From: Kryptolebias marmoratus
Lineage: Eukaryota > Chordata > Actinopteri > Cyprinodontiformes > Rivulidae
Direction of reading: 5' to 3'
DNA length: 64,000 nt
Assembly (NCBI RefSeq): GCF_001649575.2
Contig: NC_051444.1
Coordinates: 23,078,345 to 23,142,344 of the forward strand
Below the pieces are notes generated by a model, which saw only the letters and a list, made by a program, of their open reading frames with translations, was not told where the DNA came from and did not search any database. Shown here piece by piece: positions 35,176-46,090 of this stretch (the first letter of the stretch is position 1; every line of letters begins with the position of its first letter). The position numbers were made by a program, and so were the translations under genes.

Positions 35176-35690
35176 TGCAGTTATTGGTGACTAGTTAGAG
35201 ACAAAACTGCTTCAAAATACATGACTTTTCACTTGAATCACACTTAGATGGTATTTATGACCCATTTGCATAAATAAAAACATAACAGTATATAAATTGC
35301 TGCATTCGCACAACAATTTTGAGCATTATGAGCTAATTCTTTGTTGCAGTTTGTTCACAAAGTGTCATAGTTATGTCTCAAATTATTCTCATTTTTATTC
35401 ACAATTTTTGTCTCAATTTGGTTTCACCAGTTGCCGAACACTCTCAAAGTTGTCTTTCATTTCTCGCACGAAAATTTGAGAACGGTTCAAGACGGGCTCC
35501 AGACCTCCGTGGCTACTCTGTGACTACTTTGGGAGAAAATTGGTCGAACGTGTTCAAAATTCTTGCAACACAAGTGTTAGGTCCTGTGACTAGTAAGGAA
35601 AATTGAAAACACTTGTGAACGTTTCGAGACATTTTGCAAATTAATCCCAAATGTTGTTCACAATTTGTTACTAATAGTAGCAAGTCAGAG
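35176..35690 (+). repeat. Family B repeat
   Basis: It starts with TTGGTGACTAGTTAGAGACA (35184-35203). Inside are 'gactactttgggagaaaattgg', 'cgtgttcaaaattc', 'aaaattgaaaacacttgtgaac' and 'gtttcgagacattttg', which line up in the same order with 59425-59560. No coding capacity; superfamily unknown. Confidence 0.5.
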
Positions 35691-36328
35691 AGATGTTGGC
35701 TTTAGATGGTAGTCATTTTACGTAAACATTAGCATTATTTTCTCAAAATGAAATTTGTTGTCTTTAGAGGTCAATGAAGCATTTTGAACTTATTAAAATT
35801 TCTGCCTGTATTCTGGTTCTTTCTGCCATTTCAACAGATTGATTTTTAAATTTTGAATAATAAAGACTATGAACAATTTAATTTTTACACACCTCTCTGA
35901 GATAGGACAAAAGTACTTTCCAACTCTCTTTTGTTTTGTTCAAAAGAAAATCTGACCATAATTTGATTCTCTACTTCTCTACTCAGGGACTTCATTTATC
36001 ATTATTCTCCAGGCCGATTTCTAAGCCCTTATGTTTAAAACCCGACGTTGCAGTGGGGAATTTAGCTGTCAAGCATTATTGTCTGAGAAAAAATTTTCTT
36101 TTTCTTTTCACCTTCTGTGAACTGCAGTTTCAAACTCTTAATCTTTACTGTTTGATTGTAGGTGGATGTAAGAACTGCATTGAACTTGTCTGGATGTCTT
36201 ATTGAAGTAATTAGCCTGTCTTAACCTTTAATCTCACTAATTCCTCTGCCTCACTGCATGAGACTGCCCTGGCCTCAGTAAAAGTTGTCAATTATGCCTG
36301 TCACACTGAAAATGGGAACCAAGCCAGT

Positions 36329-36420
36329 TTCCTCTCTCTTCCTTTCCTTCGTCTTTTGAATTCTTTTGTTTTTCTTTGCACTCGGGTTTTTTTTTCTTTC
36401 CTTTTACCTTTTCTTTCTGC
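36329..36420. repeat. Pyrimidine-rich tract
   Basis: About 90 bases, almost all C and T, with TTTCCT and TTTTTC runs. Confidence 0.85.
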
Positions 36421-37489
36421 TGGATGCTGTAAGGGCATACAAAGCTGCTGCTTTCGTGTGTCTGTTATTGCACATTTCATCATGGCGCTAAGCAGAGACT
36501 GACGCTGACAAAGAGTGACGGGAAACCACACAGTGGGAGATAACGTCTCCTGTATTTCCATCTCAGCTGATGACAACTTCAAGTGAAGTTTGGGACCTCC
36601 AAGACTGATTCTGTCAACATTTGCAAAAGAATAAGACAGCGCCGGCTTGCCTGCGTTGGGATGAAGTTAAAGTAAAAGCTATGTTTTGTCCACATCCCTG
36701 CTGTTGTGGGGCTGGACTGTTATGTGCACATAGCAATTTGCAGAAAGTTAAGGATGCCATTTTTCTCACAGTAAACAAAGCATTTACATCATGTGTGGTA
36801 GCATTCAGCAAACCTGCAGTGTAGATGATCTCAGTTTTATATGATAAAAACACATAATTGAGAGGTTTTAACAGAGCAGCAGGTACTCTGTTATTTCATG
36901 TCATCAGAAATTGAGGTAAAACGTAAAGTGGGAAGTGACACAGAAGTTCTCCCAGCTATAAATTAAAAAGGGAGGGGGGGAAACAAATGTGTCTCCCTTG
37001 ACAGCATGTCGCTTAATTTTTCTCTCTGGGCTCTGGCAAGCCAAACCCAATGTTAAGTGGCTTCTTGAGTTTATCCAGAGAGGTCAGAGGGAAAATAAAA
37101 ACATCACACGAGAGCTACAATTACAGCCCTCGAACATGACAAGCGTCTGTTTTTGTGCTTTTGACTGAGGGCCCACTTTTAATGGTCGGTTCTGGCTGCA
37201 AGATAAACAAACAGTGATTGGGTTAACACAGCCCTCGTCTACAGGCACAGCGAGACAGCCAGAGAAGTTAAACTCGGCCGCAGCAGCAGCAGAAGCAGCA
37301 GCGGTTTTGGCGGCAGGGTAAATTACAGCATGGAGCAAAGCTGTGGTTTGTATACAGCATACTCACACACTCACTTGCTTTTCCTTTCACTATTTCTTTC
37401 TTTCTATACGCTCACAGCGACTCAACTCTCTACTCATTTCTGAGTACTTGAGAGAAGAACTCAGGTCAGACTCATAAAGGCACCTTTGA

Positions 37490-37950
37490 GCTTACATGTG
37501 CTCGTGAGGTCACTTGGGTGGGCTTTTCCCACAGGTGTCGGCCAAGGCAAGGCCTGCTATCAAAATCGTCTCTGGCAAGACTACAAACCTCCTGACCTCA
37601 TCAAGGGACCAGTAATCCCCTGAATTACTGGTTCGTAATCCTGTGGGAAAATCTAAGCAAATGGGATCTCATTATATGAAGAGTAAAAAGAATCCTATCA
37701 GGTGGCATTTACATGTTGCATCATTCCGTATTCTCGTCCTGTCGGGCTCGAGGGGCTAATTGGAGATCAGCTCAGGTAGATTACATCTCAGAGAGAACAA
37801 TGAGACAGACTGCGATGAATGCTGATTGCAGATTTGTGGCAGTTTTTCCATAATATCGCATAAATTAAATAACTGAGTTTACCAGCGCTTACAGCCAACT
37901 AAAGGTCAGTTATTGTGGATAATCTGCTCATTACGCCAGGAATGAAATCA
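37490..37950. promoter_or_regulatory. Candidate conserved non-coding element
   Basis: A compact block without repeats or open frames. It includes GGGGCTAATTGGAGATCAGC, CCTGAATTACTGG, GGATAATCTGC and TTCCATAATATCGC. Such homeodomain-rich unique sequence is typical of developmental enhancers, but conservation cannot be tested here. Confidence 0.25.
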
Positions 37951-38016
37951 ACACATCATAGTTGCATCTATGTTTTAAAAAGAACTATTTGATTCATTTC
38001 TGCCCTATCAAATGTT

Positions 38017-38587
38017 ATCAGGATTTGGATTTTCTTTGAGTTTCTTTTTGTATCTAGGTTTATTGTTGTTTTGTGTTTTCTGTAGTTCTGTTTTCATTCT
38101 AGTTAATCCTGTGTTTAGTTTAATGTTAAGTTCTTGTGTGTTGGATTTTATTTTCTCTTGTGTTTCTATAGTTTTGTTTTGGTTATTGCGATCTGTGTTT
38201 TTTCCTTCCCCTGTTGTGTAGTCTGCCCCTTGTGCTCCTTGTGTCCCTGTCATTATTCACCTGTCCTCAGCCCATTTCAGTTTCCCTGCCACGCCCATCT
38301 ACACCTGCCCCAAGTTTGTAATCACTCACCTGTGTCCACCTCCCAAATCATCATCTGCCTTTAAAACCTGTTCATGTTTTCCATTTACTCACTGGTTTGT
38401 TTTTGCTATTACGCACTGTCCGGTTTCCCTCATGTGTCACTCCTCGTGTTCCCAGTGATCTGTGCTTTGTAAGTTTTTGGTTTTGCTGCCACGCCAGCCC
38501 TTTGGTTTTCTGTTTTCTCTAAAATAATTTTTTCTTTAGTTCTTTCAAAATGAGTTTGCATTCTGGGTTCATTTCACTCCAACCTGA
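38017..38587. mobile_element. 571-base interspersed element with 8-base flanking repeats
   Basis: CAAATGTT occurs immediately on both sides (38009-38016 and 38588-38595). The inner ends are ATCAGGATTTGG and, in reverse complement, TCAGGTTGG, a weak terminal inverted repeat. The body is T-rich at first, then C-rich, with 'ctttaaaacctg' (38360) and 'gttttgctgccacgccagcccttt' (38481), an order I recall from a common fish repeat. The 8-base duplication suggests a hAT-like origin; the TATA-like word and the 3' A/T-rich end would also suit a solo LTR. Confidence 0.55.
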
Positions 38588-38595
38588 CAAATGTT

Positions 38596-39400
38596 GCCTC
38601 ATTATGAACAGTAAGGTTGAGCCAATGTTTGTCTGGGAGGGAATCAAATGGGCATTAAAGAGTCAGTGCTCCATAGAAATGAAATACAAAATGATATAGT
38701 AAAAGCTGCCCCTTCTTAGTGCAATAAAATTCAGTCATTTAGCATTTTATTTTATTTTAACTTTGGCTTTTACCAAAGTACTTGCAACGCCTATAAGACT
38801 TAGTTTTAGCCAGGATTTATGTTCTGACAAATGTGACTTAAAGTCATCTTTAGCAACTTTCATATTTAATTTATATTTAAAAATGTAAAATACACCATTT
38901 ATCAACACCAAATCTTTTATTTATGTCTATTCAAGCCCTGCAGGATCATTAGAGCTTTCAACTCAAGTCAAGCCAGCTGTGATGTGTTTAAAACTAAAAA
39001 TGTGGACCTACCTAGGAGTTTTACTGCTGCCCATAAAGATTTCCTGTGTCAGTCTCAAGTATCACATTTGAGTCTCGATCAAAAACGCTTCTCAGTGATC
39101 GGTATTGGTGTCTGACCACACTCTGCTTGTTGACCGATTGTTTATGGTTTTACATCAGCTGCACTGTAAAACGTTGTGATGTACCGTGCCAATCTGTCTG
39201 CAGTATGGAAGTATTTTAAAAGACCAAATTTGAGCAGTTCTGTAGCTACCTGCAACATTTATAATTCGTGTATTTCTTGTGGTGGCCGTGATAGAGCTGC
39301 TGTCATTTCCATCAATTTAATGAGACATTTCAAATCCAAACGCTTGGCCGCCTAGTCCACCCAGCTGAAGCTAACACGGCTAACAACAGAACACCGTTCG
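38596..39400. other. Unique non-coding sequence, nothing recognised
   Basis: AT-rich with no exon or repeat family seen. Confidence 0.5.
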
Positions 39401-39489
39401 GGTTCAGATCAGGGGGGCCGTTCCTCCCAACCACACCCCTCCAGGTCTCACTGTCATTGCCCACGTGAGCGTTGAAGTCCCCCAGTAAC

Positions 39490-39524
39490 AAGGGTTACTG
39501 GAGGGGCACCCTCCAGTAACCCTT
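39490..39524. repeat. Perfect 16-base inverted repeat inside the LINE fragment
   Basis: AAGGGTTACTGGAGGG (39490-39505), loop GCA, then CCCTCCAGTAACCCTT (39509-39524). The same CCAGTAAC word occurs a third time just upstream at 39482, so three alternating copies lie within about 45 bases. Confidence 0.95.
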
Positions 39525-39581
39525 CCAAGGACTCCAAAAAGGGTGGGTATTCTGAACTGCTGTTGGGCGCATAAGCGCAAA

Positions 39582-39657
39582 NNNNNNNNNNNNNNNNNNN
39601 NNNNNNNNNNNNNNNNNNNNNNNNNNNNNNNNNNNNNNNNNNNNNNNNNNNNNNNNN
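39582..39657. other. Assembly gap (76 N)
   Basis: Run of undetermined bases inside the LINE fragment. Any open frame crossing it is an artefact of translating Ns. Confidence 0.99.
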
Positions 39658-39954
39658 CGTTCACCAGGGTAAACCCCAACGTACAGGCACCAAGATGGGG
39701 GGCAACAAGTATGCCCACTCCTGCTCGGCGCCTCTCACCGGGGACAACTCCAGAGTGAAAGAGTGTCCAACCCCTCTCAAGGAGACTGGTTCCAGAGCTA
39801 GAGCCGTGTGTTGAGGTGAGCCCGACTATTTCTAGCCGGAACCTCTCAACCTCACACACCAGCTCAGGCTCCTTCCCCACCAGAGAGGTGAAATTTTCTT
39901 TCTTGTTTATGATAAAATAAAACTTGAGGAACAAGATGAACATAGGATTTCTGT

Positions 39955-40460
39955 AAGGTAAACCGGGCAGCGACCAGTTGGCAAAATTTTCTGAACGTCC
40001 TGCGATGTTTGTGGGGTTTCTCAGTTTACTTGCTTGAGTCGTTTGAAGTTTGAGCGTGTTCAAAAAGTTTGCGCGACAAATTTTATCCCCAAAAACGTCA
40101 CAGAGCCATCCCGGTTGACTCAAACCCCATCTTGAGAATGCACGAACAGTATTGACAGTATGACACCTGCATGGGAGCTCTGGTCCAGATCTGCTTATCT
40201 TCATTACAAAACTGAGTAGACTGAACCATAAATCTGGGGGAAACTGCCAAGGTGGGATATGAAATAATGTGCGCAGCCTGGAGTACAGTTTTGCAAGCTG
40301 GGAGATGCAATTTTCACAAACTGGCTGCGCAAAATGCAGTAGCACGGTTTGCTCATCACTTGGTTGCAAACACTCAGGCTGCAATGGAAAATTTGGCTGT
40401 TGTTTTTGAGTCAAGTTTGAGTCACCAACTAGTCTCCAACAGTGGCAGTCTAGCGTGATG
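39955..40460 (-). repeat. Family B repeat
   Basis: The end motif GTCACCAACTAGTCTCCAAC lies at 40421-40440. On the minus strand the inner part reads 'ttgaacacgctcaaacttcaaacgac' and 'aactgagaaaccccac', resembling the plus-strand order at 35530-35640 and 59455-59560. Strand and limits are approximate. Confidence 0.4.
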
Positions 40461-42317
40461 CTACCTTTACTACAATCAGAGCTACTGAGGTGTCAAGCAC
40501 ATCGTGGCACTTTAATTCCTTTAATGTACTTGTGGTATGATCTGCAAATCTGTGCCGTAATAAAATGTAAAATAATGCAAGCATCAGACTGAGATTCAGT
40601 ATTGGCCAACAGTTAGACAAACATGCATTTGATGTTTAAAGGGAATCATCTTTGCAGTTACCCGTTCTGTTTCAAAGCCTGTACTATGTGATTCATGCTT
40701 GCATATCATCCATTTAAAACTAATTTTACATTTACTACAAGCTCCCATTGTTGTGTAGCAGTGCTGCTCTGGGCATGATTTATTTAGAAATCTGGCTGTG
40801 AGAAACAACTAACCCGCTACGTGCTGTGGAAGAAAGCAGTTTGAGCTTTTCCTCTTCTGTGCCTCATTGACTTTGAATGTGTAAACAAACATGTCTTTGA
40901 ACACGGTTTCTCGCTGTCTGTACTGTGTTCACACCTGCTGTTGAGTTCCTGTAACAGATGCATCCATACTTTTAGGGTCATTGTGCGCGGCGTCATTAGC
41001 ATACAGCTACATATTCACAGGAAGACACGCAGCCACCGCAATTAACAATGTATCTGTGCATTGTTGTCGTGTGTTTGAAGAAAAACACACCCGTACGCCC
41101 ACACACCTGCTGCTCATCCTCCTCCACAGCCGTTTGTGTTAATGGATGGGATTCTAATTACTCCTCTCACACTGGGACTACTTTCTCCACACTTGGATCT
41201 CAGGACATGTGTGCATGTTAATGTGTGTGTGTGTGAGAGAGTGTGTCTGCTGGGGTTAGCACAGAGCTCATACAGGCTGCTCATTAGCAGACTTTCTCTC
41301 TTCCTCACATTTCACCTGCTGTTGGATGCGTTCGCACATCGACGACTTCATAGAAAACTCTGTTTAACGCAGCGCAGCGCTCAGCTAGGGCATCAAGAGC
41401 GCGTTGCAGCAGCGTTTGCATATACGTTTCAGCTTAAAGCACAGTCTGTTTGGCTTTTTCTGTGTCAGACATAGCTGGGGAGAGAAACAAGAAAGAGGTG
41501 AGTGGCGCGCCTCAAGCAAGACACTAAACCAGACAGACACACTTCCCCATTCAGCCACCACAGCTCTGGTTAAAAATAACGACAAGGAACTGCGAGCTAC
41601 TGACTCCTTCTCTCACGGCGCTAATGCATACATCTGCACGCATATTCACAAACACGGCGCTGGTGGTGGCTGAGGCGTTCAGAGACTGTGTTTTGACACA
41701 GCCTCGTCTGTGACGCAGTCTGTGTTGTACCATAAACTGTCTCTGCACTGGAGTGACCTCCCCCACCACTTCCTCTGCCTGTCTGCGTGTGTTTGTGTGT
41801 GTTTCATTTCTCCTGTGGCTTTCAGACTCGAGGTCTAAGTGGAGCACAGAGAGTACATAGGTCTTCAGAGGAAAGAGTGCTGCTGAGAGCGTCTGTAGCT
41901 CAAAAACAAGGGCCACCTGGCTCTAGGCGGAGGGACGGAAATGGGCTCTTCTCTGCACCACAGTGACAAGTGTGTGCTAATAACAGGCGCCACACTCTCG
42001 AGGCCTAATTAGCCCTTCAACTTAATGTGGTGCTAATCAATCATAAATGCTGGAGAAACTTTGATGTTTATATTTTTGGTTAATGAGGCTGTCCTCGTTT
42101 GTCTGACCTGTGCGTTCTCTCTGGCACGGCTGATGGAGGATGGGGAAGACTCACATATTCAGAGTCTGTTTTCAGCTACTTTCGGTGAATTCATAGGCTC
42201 TTAATTATTCTTTTGAACTAACTTGTGTCTTTAACTAAATGCTCTGCACCTTATTTGTATGTGTTTGGTAATTTTCCAAACATTATTTATTGTTTAAAAA
42301 AAGTAAATAAATAAAAT
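40461..42317. other. Mostly unique non-coding sequence
   Basis: Contains a short TG/GAGA run (41220-41245). A block near 41935-42085 (GAGGCCTAATTAGCCC, GTGCTAATCAATCATAAATG) may be regulatory. No exon assigned. Confidence 0.5.
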
Positions 42318-42960
42318 TAGGGCTAGCATTCCTTGAAAAAATGCATATCGCCCGCCACTTTTCATGCCAGAGTTTTAAACTAAGATCATCAAACAGTATG
42401 TTTAGAGATGACAGGGCTATAACTGATTTGGAAACAACCCATTTTTATTCAACATTCGTAACATTGACTGACTAATACACAATTTTAAGTAGGCTAAGGT
42501 TGATTCGCTGTGGCGGCCATCTTGAATTGGATTGAATTCAAAGGTTATTGAGCTGTAGAGGTACACTTAGTTATTACTTTCTAAGAGTTTCATTATAATT
42601 CTTCCAGTTGTTCATGAGATATTTTGCTAACAGACAGACATGATAGACTCCAACAAGTCATGTCAAAATTTTTAGCTTAAATCTTGCGCATTTGCTCAAA
42701 ATTAGTAAAGCTGACTAAATTATATATTTTTATGTTTGCTAAGGTCTTTTGGCTGTGACCGCCATCTTGAATTGGGATGACTCATTAAAGTTAATCAGTT
42801 GCAGATGCGTATCCACTACCTATTTTCTGAGAGTTTCATTAAAATCTGTCCTGTGGTTTATGAGATATTTTGTTAAAACTACAGACAAACTCCTACACAC
42901 AAACAGAAAGACAAAAAATACTATTGTCGACATTTTTGTTTTTTGGCAGCAACTATAACG
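42318..42960 (+). repeat. Family A repeat, copy 5: two monomers with end palindrome relic
   Basis: It starts with a damaged palindromic end, GCATTCCTTGAAAAAATGC (42326-42344), then 'cgcccgccacttttcatgccagagttttaaactaagatcatc'. The 'gagatattttg(c/t)taa' landmark occurs at 42616 and 42862, so two monomers lie head to tail. Both have the 'ccgccatcttgaattgg' or 'cggccatcttgaattgg' block. Confidence 0.88.
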
Positions 42961-43994
42961 AGTTCCAATATTGGAAATAACTAAAGAGTTTATCAAACAG
43001 AAATGAAATGTTTGTGAGCCCTTCCTGATGTAGTTACTGCTCTCTTGTTTCAAATGAAAACCAAACTGAAAGTAAACAAACATCATCATAAAGAAGATTA
43101 GCTATACTGATTCTCTTATGGAAGATTATACAAGTCTGCATGTTATTGAAAGTTTGAATAGGTTTACCTGCATCCGTGCAATTAATGTGTTTGTGGTCAC
43201 ATAGATTGTTCTGAACAGCTGGTGTGAAGAGAGTATTTACATTAAACAGCCATACAAAAAGTACATAATGGCTTCAGTTAAAGGAGCACTGATTTTGCTC
43301 ACTGTCTGGACCAACTCAATGTCAATGTCTGCATATGTGTGTTAAAAGACAATCTAATTATGGTTCATTTATGCACTTTTTAGGAATCTGCAGTAAAATG
43401 CCACTGTTCTTTGTCTGTTTTCTCATCTGCTTCTTTTTTTTTGGTATGAGGAAGTCACAAAGTTTCTTGTAAATCCAGATTTAGCTCTTATTCTTGCTTA
43501 ATTTACTAGTGATGTAAGGTTAAGCTGTTGTCATGCTCCATGAGAAGTCACAAAGTCGCCTCTCATTCATGACACAAGGCCCTGGCCGAACTTTTTCTGA
43601 CAGGAGTTTGCACCAAGTATGGTGTGATTGGTCAGAAGTTGATGCGTGCGTGTTTATGTGGAAAAGCCGGTGAGCTTTAATGGAGTTATTTTGCTTCTGT
43701 TCAGATGAGAAGCAGCTGGCAGAGGCACTTAAAAAATACAGCCAAAAATATACTTGTAGAAAGAAATATCACAGATATTGAGCATGGAGGAGACCACGCT
43801 GAGACACAGGCAGCTTTTTGTGGGTGTGGTGGAAGTACGCCTCGGCCGGGCAGCGTCGGGAAATGTTCCTTATGTTCACTCATTATTTTGCACCGTCAAA
43901 TTTGCAAACGCCAAACGGTGTGTACTGTCTCAGTCGGTTTAATAAACATGTTTGGTCGTGGTAAGGGAAGCAAAAAGTCTGTACAAGGACAGGA

Positions 43995-44140
43995 GGGTTG
44001 AGAAGATGGCGGAAAGAAACCCGTTTTAACGCTGGAGGAGGAGGGAGGAGGTTCCCGGGAGTTCTGATCCGAGTGTCTCGTGGACGATGAAAGGTGTGCG
44101 CGAAATTGAATGTCTCGCAATCACGTGATTGCAAATCGAC
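43995..44140. promoter_or_regulatory. Promoter-like CpG-rich patch
   Basis: About a dozen CpGs in about 145 bases, against a strongly CpG-poor background. It includes GAGAAGATGGCGGAAAG (44001-44017), close to the YY1 start-site motif AAGATGGCGGC, a CCCGGGAG block and, at 44117-44132, a perfect palindrome with a CACGTG core. These are typical parts of a TATA-less vertebrate promoter. No first exon with a clear donor is visible on either strand. Confidence 0.35.
44117..44132. promoter_or_regulatory. 16-base palindrome with E-box core (M-box/CLEAR type)
   Basis: GCAATCACGTGATTGC is its own reverse complement. The TCACGTGA centre is the word preferred by MiT/TFE and USF-type bHLH-zip factors. 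Confidence 0.5.
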
Positions 44141-44289
44141 TTCTTGAGGTCTTATGGAATATGCTGGAGCCTTAAATCTTCAGTGAACAGAGCTTTGGAG
44201 GTGTGGTGATGCACTGGTCCACAGCTGAAAAATCTTTGCTTATTTGATGCTTCATTTTGTTTTGCTGCACCCTTAAACAACCTAAAGTT

Positions 44290-44965
44290 AAAAGCCTTGC
44301 ATTCCTTGAAGGAATCCATATTGACGGTGGGTGACATGAGTTTTAAACTAAGATCATCTTATGTTGAGAAGGAAGAACGTTGTAGGCACTTTTGGAAAAC
44401 CTTTTGAATTATGTTATGTACAATCGCATGAGATACTGTGAGATCTCGCAAGATGTGTTAGCGCTTGAAGTGTGTCCACGTTTGTGTTGGCTAAGGTCGA
44501 TAAGCTGTGGTGGTCATCTTAAAAATGGGTTGACTACAAAGGTTAAAGAGTTGTAGATGTCCATCCAAGGATTACTTTTCATCAAAATCTCTCCTGTAGT
44601 TCTTAAGATATTTTGCTGGTAAACAGATCAGGTTGACACCAAAGTTTCTGAGCAAAAATATTACACGATGTGTAACACTGAGTATGTTTTGGGGGTTGAT
44701 GCTCAGTTACTAGCACACCAAATTTAAACCTAAAATTTGTAAAACTAGCTGAGTTAGAGCCTATTTAGTGTTGGTTGAAGTCTTGAATCAAGTTGACTCT
44801 AAGGGTTCATCATTTGTAGATGTCAACTCAGTGATTTTCTTAAAATCTGTCCAGTGGTTCACGTGATAGTTTGCAAACACTATAAACAAATGAACACACA
44901 AATGCAGACATGGGCCAAAACATAATTGCCCTTTCGCCCTTGGCAGAGGATGAGAAAAACAATAA
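44290..44965 (+). repeat. Family A repeat, copy 6: two monomers
   Basis: It starts at the end palindrome GCATTCCTTGAAGGAATCC (44299-44317), then 'gagttttaaactaagatcatc'. Two monomers follow, with landmarks 'aagatattttgctgg' (44605) and 'gatagtttgcaaac' (44865). It ends 'gcagacatgggccaaaacataattgcc' and 'ggcagaggatgagaaaaacaataaagc'. This is the most complete copy, showing both ends. Confidence 0.88.
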
Positions 44966-45290
44966 AGCATTCTTCAAGTGAAGGTAAATTGCCAAAGTCG
45001 CAATTTTTGAGTGAAATAGCCACACAAACAGTGCTGTATTGCGCAGAAAATAAAAGAAAAACATCAATTGAGTCTTTCAGGCGGCAGAGTATGGATTCGT
45101 CTCTATCTGGCTGACCTCATCGGCTGCTCGCTGTTGATCGGCGATGCAGAAGGAGGGGCAGACGGAGGGTGGGCAGAGACCAGCACCCAAGCGGACCCCC
45201 GGGCTGCTCGATTGCTCAGCCAAGTTGAAAATGTGTTCTCAGATCTTTGCCTGACATGTCGTCCTGTGGGGTTAGGCCTGCATCTTTGGT

Positions 45291-45309
45291 TGTGTGTGTG
45301 TGTGTGTGT
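45291..45309. repeat. (TG)n microsatellite
   Basis: TG run of 19 bases. Confidence 0.95.
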
Positions 45310-45784
45310 TTGTCAGGGAGGAGAGGAAGCTTTGTTTGGCAGCAGTTCACCCTGATCATCCTTGACTGCTCCGTGTCTTTGTGTGTGGTTTACAGAGCAT
45401 GGAGTTCCCTTTGTATGAAGAACTTGATCTGTGACAGTTTCACACACACCAGCTACAAACAGAAAATATCACATTGCATGTTCGTGTGTGGCCATCATGC
45501 ATCATCTGTTTGGAAAGGATGAGTGTGTTTATATTGTTAATATTTACTCATATTTACACAACCTGAGCTTGCGTTTGCTTCAGAGGTACTTTAAGTGGTT
45601 CAAACAGGAAGAGAAGTTAAAAAAAAAAGCGGATGTGAAAGGTGGCGAGGAAATTGCTCAGGTGTGTGTTCGTGTGTTTCAGGTTGACATGGAGGCAGTG
45701 ACGCCACGATGGGCTTGTTTCCAACTGGAACACTGTGTCAGATTGAGCGACCTTCGGCTGACAGGCCCAGGAGCTCACTGGACC

Positions 45785-45804
45785 GTGTGTGTGTGTGTGT
45801 GTGT
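45785..45804. repeat. (GT)n microsatellite
   Basis: GT run of 20 bases. Confidence 0.95.
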
Positions 45805-45928
45805 CTGCATGCAGAAGGGTTTGTGATTGTATGGTCATGCATGTGTGCGATTGTGTGTGAAGATGGGTGAACGCATGCATGTGGGATTCTATCTGTGCAT
45901 TTGTGTGGCACACAGCCATCGCGTGTAC

Positions 45929-45951
45929 GTGTGTGTGTGTGTGTGTGTGTG
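45929..45951. repeat. (GT)n microsatellite
   Basis: GT run of 23 bases. Confidence 0.95.
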
Positions 45952-46050
45952 CAAATCTCCCAGGGTAGCAATCCATCTTGACAGTCTGTGTAGCCCCATC
46001 ACATCACTGTCACGCCACTTTCTCACTCGAACGAGTGATGGAAGGAGTCC

Positions 46051-46090
46051 AGAGGGGGGGAGAGAGAGAAAGGGAGAGAGAGAGAGATGG
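46051..46090. repeat. GA-rich tract
   Basis: Imperfect GA repeat after a G7 run. A single N (46163) next to another long G run follows, probably a homopolymer call problem. Confidence 0.9.

Larger units (their letters stand above)
35691..38008. other. Mostly unique non-coding sequence
   Basis: Holds a pyrimidine-rich tract (36329-36420) and a candidate regulatory block (37490-37950). An alanine-rich minus-strand stretch near 37280 comes from a GCAGCAGCAG run. No exon assigned. Confidence 0.5.
39401..39893 (-). mobile_element. LINE endonuclease-domain fragment, broken by an assembly gap
   Basis: Read on the minus strand, the fragment runs from ELVCEVERFRLEIVGLTST (about 39875-39815) through SGVVPGERRRAGVGILVAP (about 39765-39700) to the gap, then resumes. 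A frameshift separates a NSSSEYPPFLESL-like segment from LGDFNAHVG (39485-39459) and ETWRGV. GDFNAHV is the Mg-binding/catalytic signature of the AP-like endonuclease that non-LTR retrotransposons use to nick target DNA. Only this domain is present: no reverse transcriptase lies downstream. It is a dead, 5'-part fragment. Confidence 0.8.
42961..44289. other. Mostly unique non-coding sequence
   Basis: Holds the CpG-rich patch listed at 43995-44140. Nothing else recognised. Confidence 0.5.

Noticed and set aside
39404..40414. 336-codon open stretch on the minus strand
   Set aside because: It crosses 76 Ns, which are translated as unknown residues. Its two ends are a LINE endonuclease relic and a family B repeat.
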